Shown piece after piece: positions 36,897 through 46,570 of a stretch of DNA of 64,000 bases. The stretch lies in assembly GCA_013697245.1 (NCBI GenBank), contig JACCXH010000026.1, positions 62,001 to 126,000 on the forward strand. Direction: 5' to 3'. The stretch comes from Bacteroidota bacterium. GTDB taxonomy: Bacteria; Bacteroidota; Bacteroidia; B-17B0; Aurantibacillaceae. The position numbers were made by a program, and so were the translations under genes. The first letter of the stretch is position 1. Each line of letters starts with the position of its first letter. The notes beneath the pieces were generated by a model that saw only the letters and a list, made by a program, of their open reading frames with translations, searched no databases and had not been told where the DNA came from.

Positions 36897-37544
36897 TTAT
36901 TTTTTTGCGTCAGCTAAGAATTGTGCTAAGCCACTATCGGTTAATGGGTGTTTTAATAAAGCAGCGATAGCACTTAACGGCGCTGTGATAACATCAGCGC
37001 CAATCTTAGCACACTCAATAATATGCATCGGGTGACGAACACTTGCCGCTAAAATTTCTGTCTCATAACCATAATTATCATAAATGATACGGATATCTTC
37101 TATTAATTTTAAACCATCCGTGCTTACATCATCTAAGCGTCCAATAAAAGGCGACATATATGTAGCTCCCGCTTTTGCTGCTAATAAAGCTTGTCCGGCA
37201 GAGAATACCAAAGTGCAATTTGTTTTAATGCCTTTTTCTGTGAAATATTTTATGGCTTTAATACCATCTTTTATCATTGGGATCTTTACTACAATTTGCG
37301 GATGTAGTTTTGCCAATGCTTCTCCTTCTTTTACCATCCCGTCAAAATCAGTTGAAATTACTTCAGCGCTTACATCACCGGTAACTATATTACAGATATC
37401 TACATAATGTTTTAAAATATTTTCCTGACCTTTAATGCCTTCTTTAGCCATTAACGAAGGGTTTGTAGTTACACCATCTAAAACACCAAGATCTTGCGCC
37501 TCTTTAATTTGAGCCAGGTTAGCCGTATCGATAAAAAATTTCAT
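36897..37544 (-). CDS. fsa: Fructose-6-phosphate aldolase / small transaldolase
   Basis: A 215-residue TIM-barrel class I aldolase of the short transaldolase group. The Schiff-base lysine is K87 in [11 protein letters not shown]; other family blocks: [10 protein letters not shown] at the start, [69 protein letters not shown]. It either cleaves fructose 6-phosphate or acts as a transaldolase in the pentose phosphate pathway; sequence alone does not settle which. Monocistronic. Confidence 0.93.
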   Translation of the reverse strand: MKFFIDTANLAQIKEAQDLGVLDGVTTNPSLMAKEGIKGQENILKHYVDICNIVTGDVSAEVISTDFDGMVKEGEALAKLHPQIVVKIPMIKDGIKAIKYFTEKGIKTNCTLVFSAGQALLAAKAGATYMSPFIGRLDDVSTDGLKLIEDIRIIYDNYGYETEILAASVRHPMHIIECAKIGADVITAPLSAIAALLKHPLTDSGLAQFLADAKK

Positions 37545-37642
37545 ATTTATTAATTTATATTTTGAGGTTTAAATCTAAGAAATTGAAAAACACTTTTATG
37601 ATAATTGTATTAACACTTGTGTAAAATTGTAAACATTATGGA

Positions 37643-38866
37643 TTACAGGTTTTGCGAACAAACCCATGCTGTGCTCCATGCGCTTTGAAAATTAAAGCCA
37701 CCCGTTATGCCGTCAATATTTAAAACCTCGCCACAAAAAAACAGATCCTTAATTAATTTACTTTGCATCGTTTTAAAATCTATCTCTTTTAAATTAACGC
37801 CGCCACAGATAACAAACTCTTCTTTAAAAGTTGTTTTACCTTCCATTTTAAATTCACTGTTGCAAATTATTTCAGTTAATTTATTTAATTGTTTGTTACT
37901 TATTTCTGCCCAGGGTTTTGTATTATCAAGGCCTGCAGATGCACATAAAAACTCCCACAATCTTTTTGGCAAATCGAATAATGGATTGCTGTAGGGTAGG
38001 GCTTTGTGCTTTTCTTTTTGAATTTGTTTTAAACGTTCTTCCACTTCATTTTGTTTTAAAGGAAAAGCCCAATTCAAAAAAATATCCGACCGGTAATTGA
38101 GTTCGAAGAATTGTTTAGCGGCAAAAGCAGAAAGTTTTAGAACTGCCGGCCCGCTTAAACCCCAGTGTGTAATTAAAATAGGACCATTATAATTTAATTT
38201 TGTGTTTGCAATTTTTACCTGCGCATTTTGTACACTAATGCCCTGCAACTCTTTTTTAATAGATTCGTTCGGTAAATTAATGGTAAATAAACTCGGAATT
38301 GGTTCGTCAATAACATGCCCAAGATCTTTGATGATGCGATAAGCCGAGATCTTATTATGCCCACCCAATGCACAAATAACGGCGTTTGCGGAATAAGTGA
38401 CCTGCTCGGTCTTTATAAGAAAGAGTTCATCTTTTTTTTGAATGGACAGAACATCGCAGGAAGTTTTTATTTTAATGTTGAGATCTGAAGCTAATTTAAA
38501 AAAACAATCAATAATGGTTTGGCTATTGTTGGAGTAAGGAAACATTCTGCCATCCTCCTCCGTCTTTAAAACAACACCTTGTTGCCTGAACCATTCTATT
38601 GTATCCTGCACGCTGAACTTTGAAAAGACCTGCTGTAGTTCTTTATCTCCTCTCGGATAGTTTTTTACCAATTCTGAATTATCAAAACAATGGTGTGTTA
38701 CATTGCAACGCCCGCCACCGGAAACTTTTACTTTAGAAAGTAATTTATTTGTTTTTTCTAAAATGGTAATGTTATAATCTGGCTGGCGCATAGCCAGGTT
38801 AATGGCCGCAAAAAATCCTGCGGCGCCACCGCCAATTACAATTATGTTTTTATGATTAGTAATAAT
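37643..38866 (-). CDS. HI0933-like flavoprotein (BaiN/AhsT family), non-canonical start
   Basis: An FAD-dependent oxidoreductase of the HI0933/YhiN family: the FAD-binding N-terminus KNIIVIGGGAAGFFAAINLA, then LLSKVKVSGGGRCNVTH, VICALGGH and the end FFCGEVLNIDGITGGFNFQSAWSTAW. The only ATG (38791) falls after the GxGxxG loop and would destroy FAD binding. Between the upstream stop (38867-38869, in the same frame) and that loop the codons are ATT ATT ACT AAT CAT AAA AAC ATA ATT, with no ATG, GTG or TTG. I therefore extend to the ATT at 38866. Reaction unknown; overlaps nothing and follows the RND gene directly. Confidence 0.85.
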   Translation of the reverse strand: MITNHKNIIVIGGGAAGFFAAINLAMRQPDYNITILEKTNKLLSKVKVSGGGRCNVTHHCFDNSELVKNYPRGDKELQQVFSKFSVQDTIEWFRQQGVVLKTEEDGRMFPYSNNSQTIIDCFFKLASDLNIKIKTSCDVLSIQKKDELFLIKTEQVTYSANAVICALGGHNKISAYRIIKDLGHVIDEPIPSLFTINLPNESIKKELQGISVQNAQVKIANTKLNYNGPILITHWGLSGPAVLKLSAFAAKQFFELNYRSDIFLNWAFPLKQNEVEERLKQIQKEKHKALPYSNPLFDLPKRLWEFLCASAGLDNTKPWAEISNKQLNKLTEIICNSEFKMEGKTTFKEEFVICGGVNLKEIDFKTMQSKLIKDLFFCGEVLNIDGITGGFNFQSAWSTAWVCSQNL

Positions 38867-41119
38867 TTATTTTTTCTTTTTACTGTATATTAAAAATAAC
38901 AGAACAGGTAATAAAAAAATATCGGCTATCACAGCAATTATAACCGTTATGCAAATAAGGAAACCAAAATAAAAGGTGCTCTGAAAGTCACTGATCATAA
39001 GGGTCATAAAACCTCCCAATAAAATAAAGGTGGTTAATATAATTGGCTTTCCGGTTTCAAAATAAGTGCGTTTAAAAGCGTACATCAAACTTTTTCCGTA
39101 GCCCAATTCAATTTTTAAGCGTGAAATAAAATGTATGGTATCGTCGGTAGCTATTCCAAAAGCAATACTAAATACCAAAGAGGTAGCGGCTTTTAATTCT
39201 ATTCCTGCAAAGCCCATTATGCCGCCAATAATTACCAACGGAATAACATTTGGAAGTATAAATACCAAAACCATTCGCCAACTTCGGTGAAGAAAAAATG
39301 TTAATATACCAATTACTATCAACGAGAATATAAAACCTTGCGTCATGTTATTTACCATGTATTCATTGTTCCTGTCAATTAAATGTGCGGCACCGGTAAT
39401 TTCAAACTGCAGTATATTGGTATTAATATTTTTATCAATAAAAGCAAGTAAATTAATGTTGTGTTGCGTGGCTTTTAAACTGCCCATATCTCTAATCTTG
39501 GCACTTATCCTGGTCTTTAACCCATCGGTTGTTATTAAACGTTTTACATCCCGGTTCTTTTTATTGTCTTTTAATTGTTTAGCAATGGGCTCATAATCTT
39601 CAGGGTTTGGAAATTTTAAATTGTAATCGCCATTTGAATTTTGATAAATAGACCTTACCAAACTTGAAAGAGAAAGTAAAAATCCCGCGTCATATTCTTT
39701 CCTTATAAATTCATCTACTTCATTTAACTCGGTTATGACATCATAATCCCAAACCGATTTATTCTTGTCTTTTACAGTTACTAGGATCTCAAAAGGCCTA
39801 ACGCCACTATAGTTCTTATCAAAGAACATAAAATCCTGTTTTATTTTTACTTTTTCGCTGAGGTCTTCTAATAAAATGTTATTTACTTTTATCTTACAAA
39901 TACCAACAATAGATAAGACCAAAAGCAAACTGGTAATTACCAAAATTGTTTTTTGATGCCGGAAGATCCAGAACAATCCAGTGCGCATTAAATTATGAGT
40001 TCGGTTATTACTGCCATGAACAGTAACTAATTTTTTTGGCGTAAAAAAATATAATAAGGCTGGAAGCAGAGTATACGTTAAAATAAAGGCAATAGTAACA
40101 CCAACCGAGGTATAGATGCCAAATTCTTTTATAGGTTCAATGCTCGAAAAAAGAAGTGATAAGAAACCTACAACAGTTGTGATAAGCGTTAAAAAAGTCG
40201 GAAAACCAACTTCTTTTAAAATTAAAGAATAGATTTTTTCGCGTGCGGTGCCCTTTGCCAGTTCTTCAAAATACTTAGAAAAAAAGTGAACCACATCACT
40301 CATGCCGGCAATAAATATCATGGTTGGCAACATCACCGTCATAATATCAATTGATTTTCCGCAGAGTTTCATTATACCCAGAGTCCACAATATAGAAATA
40401 AGCACTATAATCACGGGTACAATAATGCCGTAAAAACTTCTAAAACTAAACCATAAAAAAAGTACGATCACTATAAACGACAGACAAATAAAGACAACAA
40501 ATTCTTTTTGCAGATTTTTGAGGTAAACAGTTTGCGCAAAGATTCTTCCAACAAAATGGATCTCGTCAAATTTAAATTTCTTTAAAGTACTTTCTATGCC
40601 GGTTGCAAGCGAATCGCTTTTTAGTTTTGTTAGAACATCATCTGTTTTTATATAAATACTAATTGACTTAGCATTGAGCGGAAAAAAAGACCCAACCAAA
40701 TGGGATGATTGGTAAATGGCAATGCTGTCATCTTTGTACAGGTCTTCATCCTGAAAATGAAGCACGCTTGTTTGCACCGGAACCAAGCCACCTAAAGAAA
40801 GTGTTTTTAAATTTGTTGGTGAGGTAACGCGCTGAACGTACTTTAAGCGCGCGAGTTGTTTTGTAAGACTATCAATTTTAATTAAAAAATCTTTCCTGAA
40901 AATGCCTTTATTGTTCTCAACGGCCACTAAGGCAAACTCATTATCGTATTCAAAAGTTTTGCGGTAGTTATTATAAACCTCTAACTCATGATCTTCGTTC
41001 GGAAAAAATGCCTCAAAATTATAATCGAATTGAATGTTTTGGAGCTTGTATACGCAAAAGAGAGAGAATACAAGAACAAAAACAATTATTATTAAATTAT
41101 ATGTTTTTTGATTTCTTAT
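38867..41119 (-). CDS. RND/MMPL family transporter, non-canonical start
   Basis: An inner-membrane exporter of the RND superfamily with two six-helix halves and two periplasmic loops (the first with LGGLVPVQ, the second with GVRPFEILVTVKDKN). Motifs: LPTMIFIAGMSDVVHFFSKYFEEL and SLVFSIAFGIATDDTIHFISRL, the family's helix-4 and helix-10 signatures. The canonical GTG at 40927 starts after the first helix. The frame upstream clearly encodes that helix (YNLIIIVFVLVFSLFCVYK) and the RND-like FDYNFEAFFPNEDHELEVYNNY, back to a stop at 41156, with no ATG/GTG/TTG. I set the start at the ATA at 41119 as a guess. About 750 residues. Confidence 0.8.
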   Translation of the reverse strand: MRNQKTYNLIIIVFVLVFSLFCVYKLQNIQFDYNFEAFFPNEDHELEVYNNYRKTFEYDNEFALVAVENNKGIFRKDFLIKIDSLTKQLARLKYVQRVTSPTNLKTLSLGGLVPVQTSVLHFQDEDLYKDDSIAIYQSSHLVGSFFPLNAKSISIYIKTDDVLTKLKSDSLATGIESTLKKFKFDEIHFVGRIFAQTVYLKNLQKEFVVFICLSFIVIVLFLWFSFRSFYGIIVPVIIVLISILWTLGIMKLCGKSIDIMTVMLPTMIFIAGMSDVVHFFSKYFEELAKGTAREKIYSLILKEVGFPTFLTLITTVVGFLSLLFSSIEPIKEFGIYTSVGVTIAFILTYTLLPALLYFFTPKKLVTVHGSNNRTHNLMRTGLFWIFRHQKTILVITSLLLVLSIVGICKIKVNNILLEDLSEKVKIKQDFMFFDKNYSGVRPFEILVTVKDKNKSVWDYDVITELNEVDEFIRKEYDAGFLLSLSSLVRSIYQNSNGDYNLKFPNPEDYEPIAKQLKDNKKNRDVKRLITTDGLKTRISAKIRDMGSLKATQHNINLLAFIDKNINTNILQFEITGAAHLIDRNNEYMVNNMTQGFIFSLIVIGILTFFLHRSWRMVLVFILPNVIPLVIIGGIMGFAGIELKAATSLVFSIAFGIATDDTIHFISRLKIELGYGKSLMYAFKRTYFETGKPIILTTFILLGGFMTLMISDFQSTFYFGFLICITVIIAVIADIFLLPVLLFLIYSKKKK

Positions 41120-41124
41120 GAGCG

Positions 41125-41132
41125 CAAATTTA
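41125..41132 (-). promoter_or_regulatory. -7 element for the RND transporter gene
   Basis: TAAATTTG on the minus strand, a perfect TAnnTTTG. It would place the transcript start at about 41116-41120, exactly where the open frame of the transporter begins to look coding. Confidence 0.5.
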
Positions 41133-41156
41133 CATACTTCTGAGTAAATAAAAACT

Positions 41157-41164
41157 TATATTTG
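41157..41164 (+). promoter_or_regulatory. -7 element for pruA
   Basis: TATATTTG, a perfect TAnnTTTG, 47 bases before the pruA ATG. It is 24 bases from the divergent element of the RND gene, so the two promoters are nearly back to back. Confidence 0.5.
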
Positions 41165-41211
41165 ATTCCTGATTTAATTAAACTTTAAATTCAATTATAA
41201 ACCTAAATATT

Positions 41212-42843
41212 ATGCCAAAAGGAATTTATAAAGTACCAACTCCGGTAAACGAACCAATTAAAAATTATGCTTCCGGAAGTGCCGAACGCAAAGAGTTGCA
41301 GGCCATGTTAAAAGAATTACGTAGTAAAGAATTAGATATTCCAATGTATATTGGTGCCGAGGAAGTGCGTGGAACAATAAAGGTGCGTCTTGCCCCGCCA
41401 CACGATCACAAGCACACTTTGGGTCACTTTTATAAGAGTGAAAAGCAACATGTTGAAATGGCTATAAAAGCCGCCTTGGCTGCTAAAGAAAAGTGGCAAA
41501 ACCTAAGTTGGGAGCATCGCGCAAGCATTTTTTTAAAAGCTGCCGAATTAATTGCCGGTCCTTACCGTGCTAAGTTAAATGCAGCTACCATGTTGGGCCA
41601 AAGTAAAAATGCTTTCCAGGCCGAGATAGACAGCGCTTGCGAGATAATTGATTTTTTAAGGTTCAATGTGCATTACATGACGGAGATCTATGCAGAGCAA
41701 CCGATATCTGGTCCGGGTGTATGGAACAGGCTAGAGTGGAGGCCTTTGGAAGGATTTATTTACGCGTTAACCCCTTTTAATTTTACGGCAATTGCCGGTA
41801 ATTTACCAACCAGTTGTGCCATGATGGGCAACGTGGTTGTATGGAAACCAAGCAATACACAAGTATATAGTGCTAATGTGTTAATGGAAGTGTTTAAAAA
41901 AGCAGGTGTACCGGATGGTGTTATTAATTTAATTTACCCAAGCGGACCGGATGCTGCCGAAGTGGTATTTAACCACAAAGATTTTGCCGGGATACATTTT
42001 ACAGGTAGTACAGAAGTCTTTCAAAACATTTGGCAAACCATTGGCAATAACATTCACAAATACCGTTCTTACCCACGAATTGTAGGCGAAACAGGTGGTA
42101 AGGATTTTATAATGGCACATAGTTCGGCTGATGCTAAAGTAGTATCAGTAGCTATTTCGCGTGGCGCTTTCGAATATCAGGGACAAAAATGTTCTGCAGC
42201 ATCCCGCGCTTATGTTCCTTCTAATTTATGGGCTGAAGTAAAAGAATATTTGCAAGCAGATCTTAAATCCATGAAAATGGGTCCGACAGAAGATTTTACC
42301 AATTTTATTAATGCTGTTATTGACGAGAAAAGTTTTGATAAACTGGCTAAATATATTGATGCTGCTAAAAAAGATGGCAGCGTTGAAATTATTGCCGGTG
42401 GAAATTACGATAAGAGCAAAGGTTATTTTATTGAACCAACTATTATTGTTGCAAAAGATCCTAAGTATGTTACTATGTGTGAAGAATTGTTCGGGCCGGT
42501 GTTAACACTTTATGTTTATGATGAAAAGAAATTTGAAGAAACCTTGGAGATCGTTGACAGTACTTCTATTTATGCATTAACCGGTGCTATTTTAGCGCAA
42601 GATCGTTATGCTATTGAGCTGGCGACAAAAAAATTAAGTAATGCAGCCGGTAATTTTTACATTAACGATAAATGTACAGGCGCGGTTGTTGGGCAACAGC
42701 CATTTGGAGGAGCAAGAGGAAGTGGAACAAATGATAAAGCCGGCGCAAAAATAAATTTATTACGTTGGGTTTCTCCGCGTACCATAAAAGAAACATTTTC
42801 GCCACCAACAGATTATAAATATCCTTTTTTGCAAGCTGATTAG
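41212..42843 (+). CDS. pruA: L-glutamate gamma-semialdehyde dehydrogenase
   Basis: Oxidises glutamate 5-semialdehyde to glutamate with NAD, the second step of proline degradation. 543 residues: the stand-alone long form of the aldehyde dehydrogenase family that includes human ALDH4A1. Signatures: FIYALTPFNFTAIAGNLPTS, FTGSTEVFQNIWQTIG, RIVGETGGKDF with the general base Glu, and the nucleophile C327 in YQGQKCSAASRAY; later CEELFGPVLTLYVYD and QPFGGARGSGTNDKAG. No proline dehydrogenase domain is fused and putA is not in the window. Followed by a terminator. Confidence 0.95.
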   Translation: MPKGIYKVPTPVNEPIKNYASGSAERKELQAMLKELRSKELDIPMYIGAEEVRGTIKVRLAPPHDHKHTLGHFYKSEKQHVEMAIKAALAAKEKWQNLSWEHRASIFLKAAELIAGPYRAKLNAATMLGQSKNAFQAEIDSACEIIDFLRFNVHYMTEIYAEQPISGPGVWNRLEWRPLEGFIYALTPFNFTAIAGNLPTSCAMMGNVVVWKPSNTQVYSANVLMEVFKKAGVPDGVINLIYPSGPDAAEVVFNHKDFAGIHFTGSTEVFQNIWQTIGNNIHKYRSYPRIVGETGGKDFIMAHSSADAKVVSVAISRGAFEYQGQKCSAASRAYVPSNLWAEVKEYLQADLKSMKMGPTEDFTNFINAVIDEKSFDKLAKYIDAAKKDGSVEIIAGGNYDKSKGYFIEPTIIVAKDPKYVTMCEELFGPVLTLYVYDEKKFEETLEIVDSTSIYALTGAILAQDRYAIELATKKLSNAAGNFYINDKCTGAVVGQQPFGGARGSGTNDKAGAKINLLRWVSPRTIKETFSPPTDYKYPFLQAD

Positions 42844-42861
42844 AAAAAAAAAGTTGAAAGG

Positions 42862-42892
42862 AAAAAACGATCTATAAGGTCGTTTTTTTTCT
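42862..42892 (+). terminator. Terminator after pruA
   Basis: AAACGA and TCGTTT flank a short loop and run into eight T, 19 bases past the pruA stop. Confidence 0.75.
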
Positions 42893-42993
42893 TTAAGCCT
42901 TTTGAATAGGGTTAACAAATTTTCTTTGTTAAAGCTCAATCAACCATAAAATATAGTTTATTATTAATGCTATTTTAATTTTAAATGGCACTT

Positions 42994-43016
42994 CCTTTAT
43001 TTTAAATAAATAAAGG
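42994..43016. promoter_or_regulatory. Perfect palindrome upstream of the metalloprotease
   Basis: CCTTTATTT TAAAT AAATAAAGG: two 9-base arms, exact reverse complements, around a 5-base spacer. No T run follows, so it is not a standard terminator. It could be an operator for the gene starting 124 bases downstream. The rest of the 296-base gap is AT-rich with nothing else I can name. Confidence 0.35.
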
Positions 43017-43139
43017 TTTGAATCCAAATGCCTCTTTAAAATAATGGTAATTCAGCTGTAATTGTTAAAATTATCCGATTTTTTGAATCTAAACGTTTAA
43101 ATCATTATGTTAGCTAAATAAATTAGTAAACACACAAAT

Positions 43140-45434
43140 ATGAAATTAAAATTACCCTTAATTGCAACAGCTATATGCCTGTCATACGGCGTAAGCGCGC
43201 AAACCGGAAAGATAGCGTTAAAAAATAACGCTGTTCAAGTTCAATCAAACTCAAGTAAAATTACCCAACGCACCTGTGGCACAGAGGCTCCAGGAGCCCA
43301 ATGGGATGCTTGGTTTAATAAACAAGTAGAGGATTTTAAAATTGCTAACCAAAATGGTAAAGCGCAAATGGTAAACTACACAATACCTGTTGTTGTTCAC
43401 GTAATACACAGTGGCCAGGCGGTAGGGGTAGGTTTTAATATTAGTCAAGCTCAAGTAATTGACCAAATAAATATTTTAAATGCGGATTATGCTGGTACCG
43501 GCTTAAACAATGGAAATGCTCCGGCAGTATTTTCACCACTAAAGGCAAATTGCAATATTAGCTTCTGTTTAGCTCAAAAAAATCCATCAGGTGTAACTTT
43601 AACTGAGCCTGGTATTGATAGAGTTAATGCTGTTACTAATGGTTGGTCAACTACCGGTTATACACAAGCATATACTGACGCTACTATTAAACCAGCCACA
43701 ATTTGGGATCCAACACGTTATCTCAATATTTGGGCTTTAGATTTGGGTAGTGGTTTATTAGGTTATGCAACTTTTCCTGCAGCTAGTGGTAATACAGGAT
43801 TAGGTGGCCCTTTTGGAACTACAACTACCGATGGCGTTGTTATTTTAAATAAGGCAATTGGAAGTATTGGAAGTGCAGTTACAAATGCACCTTATCATAA
43901 AGGAAGAACAACTACTCACGAAGTTGGACATTGGTTAGGCTTACGTCATATTTGGGGCGATGGTAACTGTTTAACAGACTATTGTAATGATACACCTACG
44001 GCACAACAATCTAATTTTGGTTGCCCAACGCATCCTTATAAAGTAGGTGTTTGTGCAGGTAATACGACTGGCGAAATGTTTATGAATTTTATGGATTATA
44101 CAGATGATCTTTGTATGTATATGTTTACAACTGACCAAAGAACGCGTATGCAAACTACTATGGCAAATGGAACGTATAGAAGTCAATTAACTACTAGCGC
44201 TGCTACTTTATGTACTATTGCGGCCGCAACACCTACTGCAGGTTTCTTAATGTCAACTACAGGTTGTGTTGGTTCTGCAGTATCGGTAACTAATACTACA
44301 AATGGTACTCCGGCTCCAACTTATGTTTGGAGCTCAGTTTCACCAACCGGTGTTTCTTTTACGCCTAACAATACAGCTTCTGCTCCATCAATTAACTTCA
44401 CAAATCCAGGCACTTATAGTATAACAGTTGCAGCTACTAATTCTTTAGGTACTAACTCTCAAACTAAAGTTATTACAATTAGCAATTGTGCCGTAGTTTG
44501 TGCAGATACGCTTACTAACGTTTCTCCAACCGGTACTTTAATGGTAGGCGCGGCAGGTTCGGATACTGCAACTCCGGGTTGCAGTCCTAAAGCAGGTTAT
44601 ATTGCAGGATCTAACTGTTATAAGGATAAAGAAAAAGCTGAGTATTTTCCAACAAGTATGTACAGTTCAATTGCTTCCCCACAAATTAAAAGTGTGATTG
44701 TTCTATTCTATAAAAATGGAACACAAGGTACAGGCGGTACTGCATCAATGGCTGTTAACATGAAATTATATACTGGAACAATGGCGGGTGGCCCAACAGC
44801 TACTACCGCTCCATTTGGCCAGGTAAATGCTAATATTGGAAATATAGTTGCTGTTACTGCTACTAACCAGGTAAATTATGTTGGTTCACAACCAATAGTT
44901 TATACAAACCCAATCATTAGACCGTATAGGTATTTATTAGCTTCTCCGGTAAATGCTCCGGCAACTAATGGTTTCTTTGCGTCAGTTACACTTCCAACAA
45001 CTGCTGGTGATACGGCAGTTATTTTTGATGATCCAAGTGTTGCTACCGGAACTAACTGGGAATTATGGAGCGATAATACATGGCATGATTTAGCTACTGC
45101 ATGGACAGGATATAGCACAAGCTTAGCTATCTTACCAGAGATACAGTGTGGCGTTACAGGGATAAATAAAAACTCTGTATTAGATGCTAATGTTAGCTTA
45201 CATCCAAACCCATCTAATGGTTTGATAAACATTATTGCAACATTACCAAATGCTCAAAATTTAGAGATAACTGTTCATAATTCTTTAGGACAATTGATCT
45301 CAAGTACTAAGCATAATGGTGTTACGAGCAATGTTTTTAATATGGATTTAAGCAGCTACTCTAACGGTGTTTACATTGTAACCATTAATAATGGCGAAGA
45401 AAAGATTGTTAAGCGTTTGATTTTAAACAAATAA
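43140..45434 (+). CDS. Secreted M43-type metalloprotease with PKD domain and T9SS tail
   Basis: A zinc endopeptidase of 764 residues exported by T9SS. Signal peptide MKLKLPLIATAICLSYGVSAQ, a propeptide to about residue 70, then the metzincin catalytic domain: zinc ligands H260, H264, H270 and base E261 in HEVGHWLGLRHIWGDG, followed by cysteine-rich NCLTDYCNDTP and the Met-turn MNFMDYTDDLCMYMFT. This is the pappalysin/ulilysin (M43) pattern. Then a PKD-like domain (TPAPTYVWSSVSPTG, GTYSITVAATNSLG), a further beta domain with paired cysteines, and a type A sorting domain (VSLHPNPSNGLINIIAT to GEEKIVKRLILNK). Confidence 0.92.
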   Translation: MKLKLPLIATAICLSYGVSAQTGKIALKNNAVQVQSNSSKITQRTCGTEAPGAQWDAWFNKQVEDFKIANQNGKAQMVNYTIPVVVHVIHSGQAVGVGFNISQAQVIDQINILNADYAGTGLNNGNAPAVFSPLKANCNISFCLAQKNPSGVTLTEPGIDRVNAVTNGWSTTGYTQAYTDATIKPATIWDPTRYLNIWALDLGSGLLGYATFPAASGNTGLGGPFGTTTTDGVVILNKAIGSIGSAVTNAPYHKGRTTTHEVGHWLGLRHIWGDGNCLTDYCNDTPTAQQSNFGCPTHPYKVGVCAGNTTGEMFMNFMDYTDDLCMYMFTTDQRTRMQTTMANGTYRSQLTTSAATLCTIAAATPTAGFLMSTTGCVGSAVSVTNTTNGTPAPTYVWSSVSPTGVSFTPNNTASAPSINFTNPGTYSITVAATNSLGTNSQTKVITISNCAVVCADTLTNVSPTGTLMVGAAGSDTATPGCSPKAGYIAGSNCYKDKEKAEYFPTSMYSSIASPQIKSVIVLFYKNGTQGTGGTASMAVNMKLYTGTMAGGPTATTAPFGQVNANIGNIVAVTATNQVNYVGSQPIVYTNPIIRPYRYLLASPVNAPATNGFFASVTLPTTAGDTAVIFDDPSVATGTNWELWSDNTWHDLATAWTGYSTSLAILPEIQCGVTGINKNSVLDANVSLHPNPSNGLINIIATLPNAQNLEITVHNSLGQLISSTKHNGVTSNVFNMDLSSYSNGVYIVTINNGEEKIVKRLILNK

Positions 45435-45454
45435 TAAATTATATCTCATTCTTT

Positions 45455-45487
45455 TAAAAAGGCCCCGTATCACGGGGCCTTTTTTAT
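45455..45487 (+). terminator. Strong terminator after the metalloprotease
   Basis: AAAAAGGCCCCG TATCA CGGGGCCTTTTTT: a near-perfect GC-rich stem with T run, 21 bases past the stop. Confidence 0.92.
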
Positions 45488-45570
45488 TAATACTCCATTG
45501 TTAAATTCAATAAACATTGCTATTGTTAAAAATTAAAGTCTTTGCCACTAAAATGCCGCCTTTATAGCTT

Positions 45571-45578
45571 TATTTTTG
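45571..45578 (+). promoter_or_regulatory. -7 promoter element
   Basis: TATTTTTG, a perfect TAnnTTTG, 9 bases before the ATG at 45588. Confidence 0.5.
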
Positions 45579-45587
45579 AGAGATACA

Positions 45588-46484
45588 ATGGCAGCAGCAA
45601 AACGACAGACGGAAATGAGTTTAAAGGAAGTAATTGCCTTAATTACGCTATTAGACGATCCTGACGAGGTGATTTACGTACAGGTTAAAGATCGTTTTGT
45701 AGTTCTTGGACCACCCGCCATTCCTCATTTAGAGACTGCCTGGGAAAATAGTTTTGACGCCATTATGCAAAAGCGTATTGAAACGATCATTCATACCATT
45801 CAGTTTGAAACGCTTCAAAAAGCCCTAAAGAATTGGGCTAAGGTAGATCAGGACGATCTTTTAAAAGGTATTTTAATTTTAGCGCGCTACCAATATCCCG
45901 ATCTGGATGAGAATAAAATAAAAAAACAGCTGGCAACCATTAAGCAGGATGTTTGGCTTGAATTACACGAAGACCTTACGGCACTTGAAAAAGTAAAAAT
46001 AATTAACCATATTTTATTTGAAGTGCACCAGTTTAGCGGCAACATTACAAATTATCATGCACCGCAAAACTCGTTTATTAATAATGTATTAGAGAGTAAA
46101 AAGGGAAATCCTTTAATGCTAAGCGTTGTGTATCTTTTAATTTGTATCGAATTAAAGATCCCTGTATATGGTATAAATCTGCCGCAACACTTTGTTCTGG
46201 CGTATTTAAATGAAGAGGCCAATTTAATTGATGTAAATAATAAAACACTTTCTAATAATATTTTGTTTTACATTAATCCATTCAGTAAAGGTTTATTGTT
46301 CAACCAAAAAGATATCGATCAGTTTTTAAAACAATTAAATTTAGATCTTGAACCAAAATATTATTTACCATGTAGTAATATTGATATCATTAAACGTTGT
46401 ATAAACAATCTTATTTTCTCTTACGAAAAACTTGGTTATATCGAAAAAGTAGAAGAGTTAAAAGGCCTAGATGCCCAACTGTAA
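45588..46484 (+). CDS. SirB1/transglutaminase-like family protein
   Basis: 298 residues of the SirB1 N-terminal transglutaminase-like family. The family core is NNVLESKKGNPLMLSVVYLLICIELKIPVYGINLPQHFVLAYL; the preceding half is a helical domain (LITLLDDPDEVIYVQVKDRFVVLGPPAIPHLETAWE) usual in Bacteroidota members. The catalytic Cys of true transglutaminases is not evident in the GNPLMLS block, so enzymatic activity is doubtful. The ATG at 45588 sits just after a TAnnTTTG element; a TTG at 45576 lies inside that element and is unlikely. Function unknown. Confidence 0.85.
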   Translation: MAAAKRQTEMSLKEVIALITLLDDPDEVIYVQVKDRFVVLGPPAIPHLETAWENSFDAIMQKRIETIIHTIQFETLQKALKNWAKVDQDDLLKGILILARYQYPDLDENKIKKQLATIKQDVWLELHEDLTALEKVKIINHILFEVHQFSGNITNYHAPQNSFINNVLESKKGNPLMLSVVYLLICIELKIPVYGINLPQHFVLAYLNEEANLIDVNNKTLSNNILFYINPFSKGLLFNQKDIDQFLKQLNLDLEPKYYLPCSNIDIIKRCINNLIFSYEKLGYIEKVEELKGLDAQL

Positions 46485-46570
46485 TACTGTACCGCCAATT
46501 TCAAAAAAAATGTTATTAATGTTTTTATTTATCTAAAATTAGGTTTACCTTTAATTAAAATTTAAAACCC

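Noticed and set aside
40927-40929. GTG as the true start of the RND transporter
   Set aside because: It would remove the first membrane helix and the start of the first periplasmic loop, both clearly encoded upstream in the same frame.
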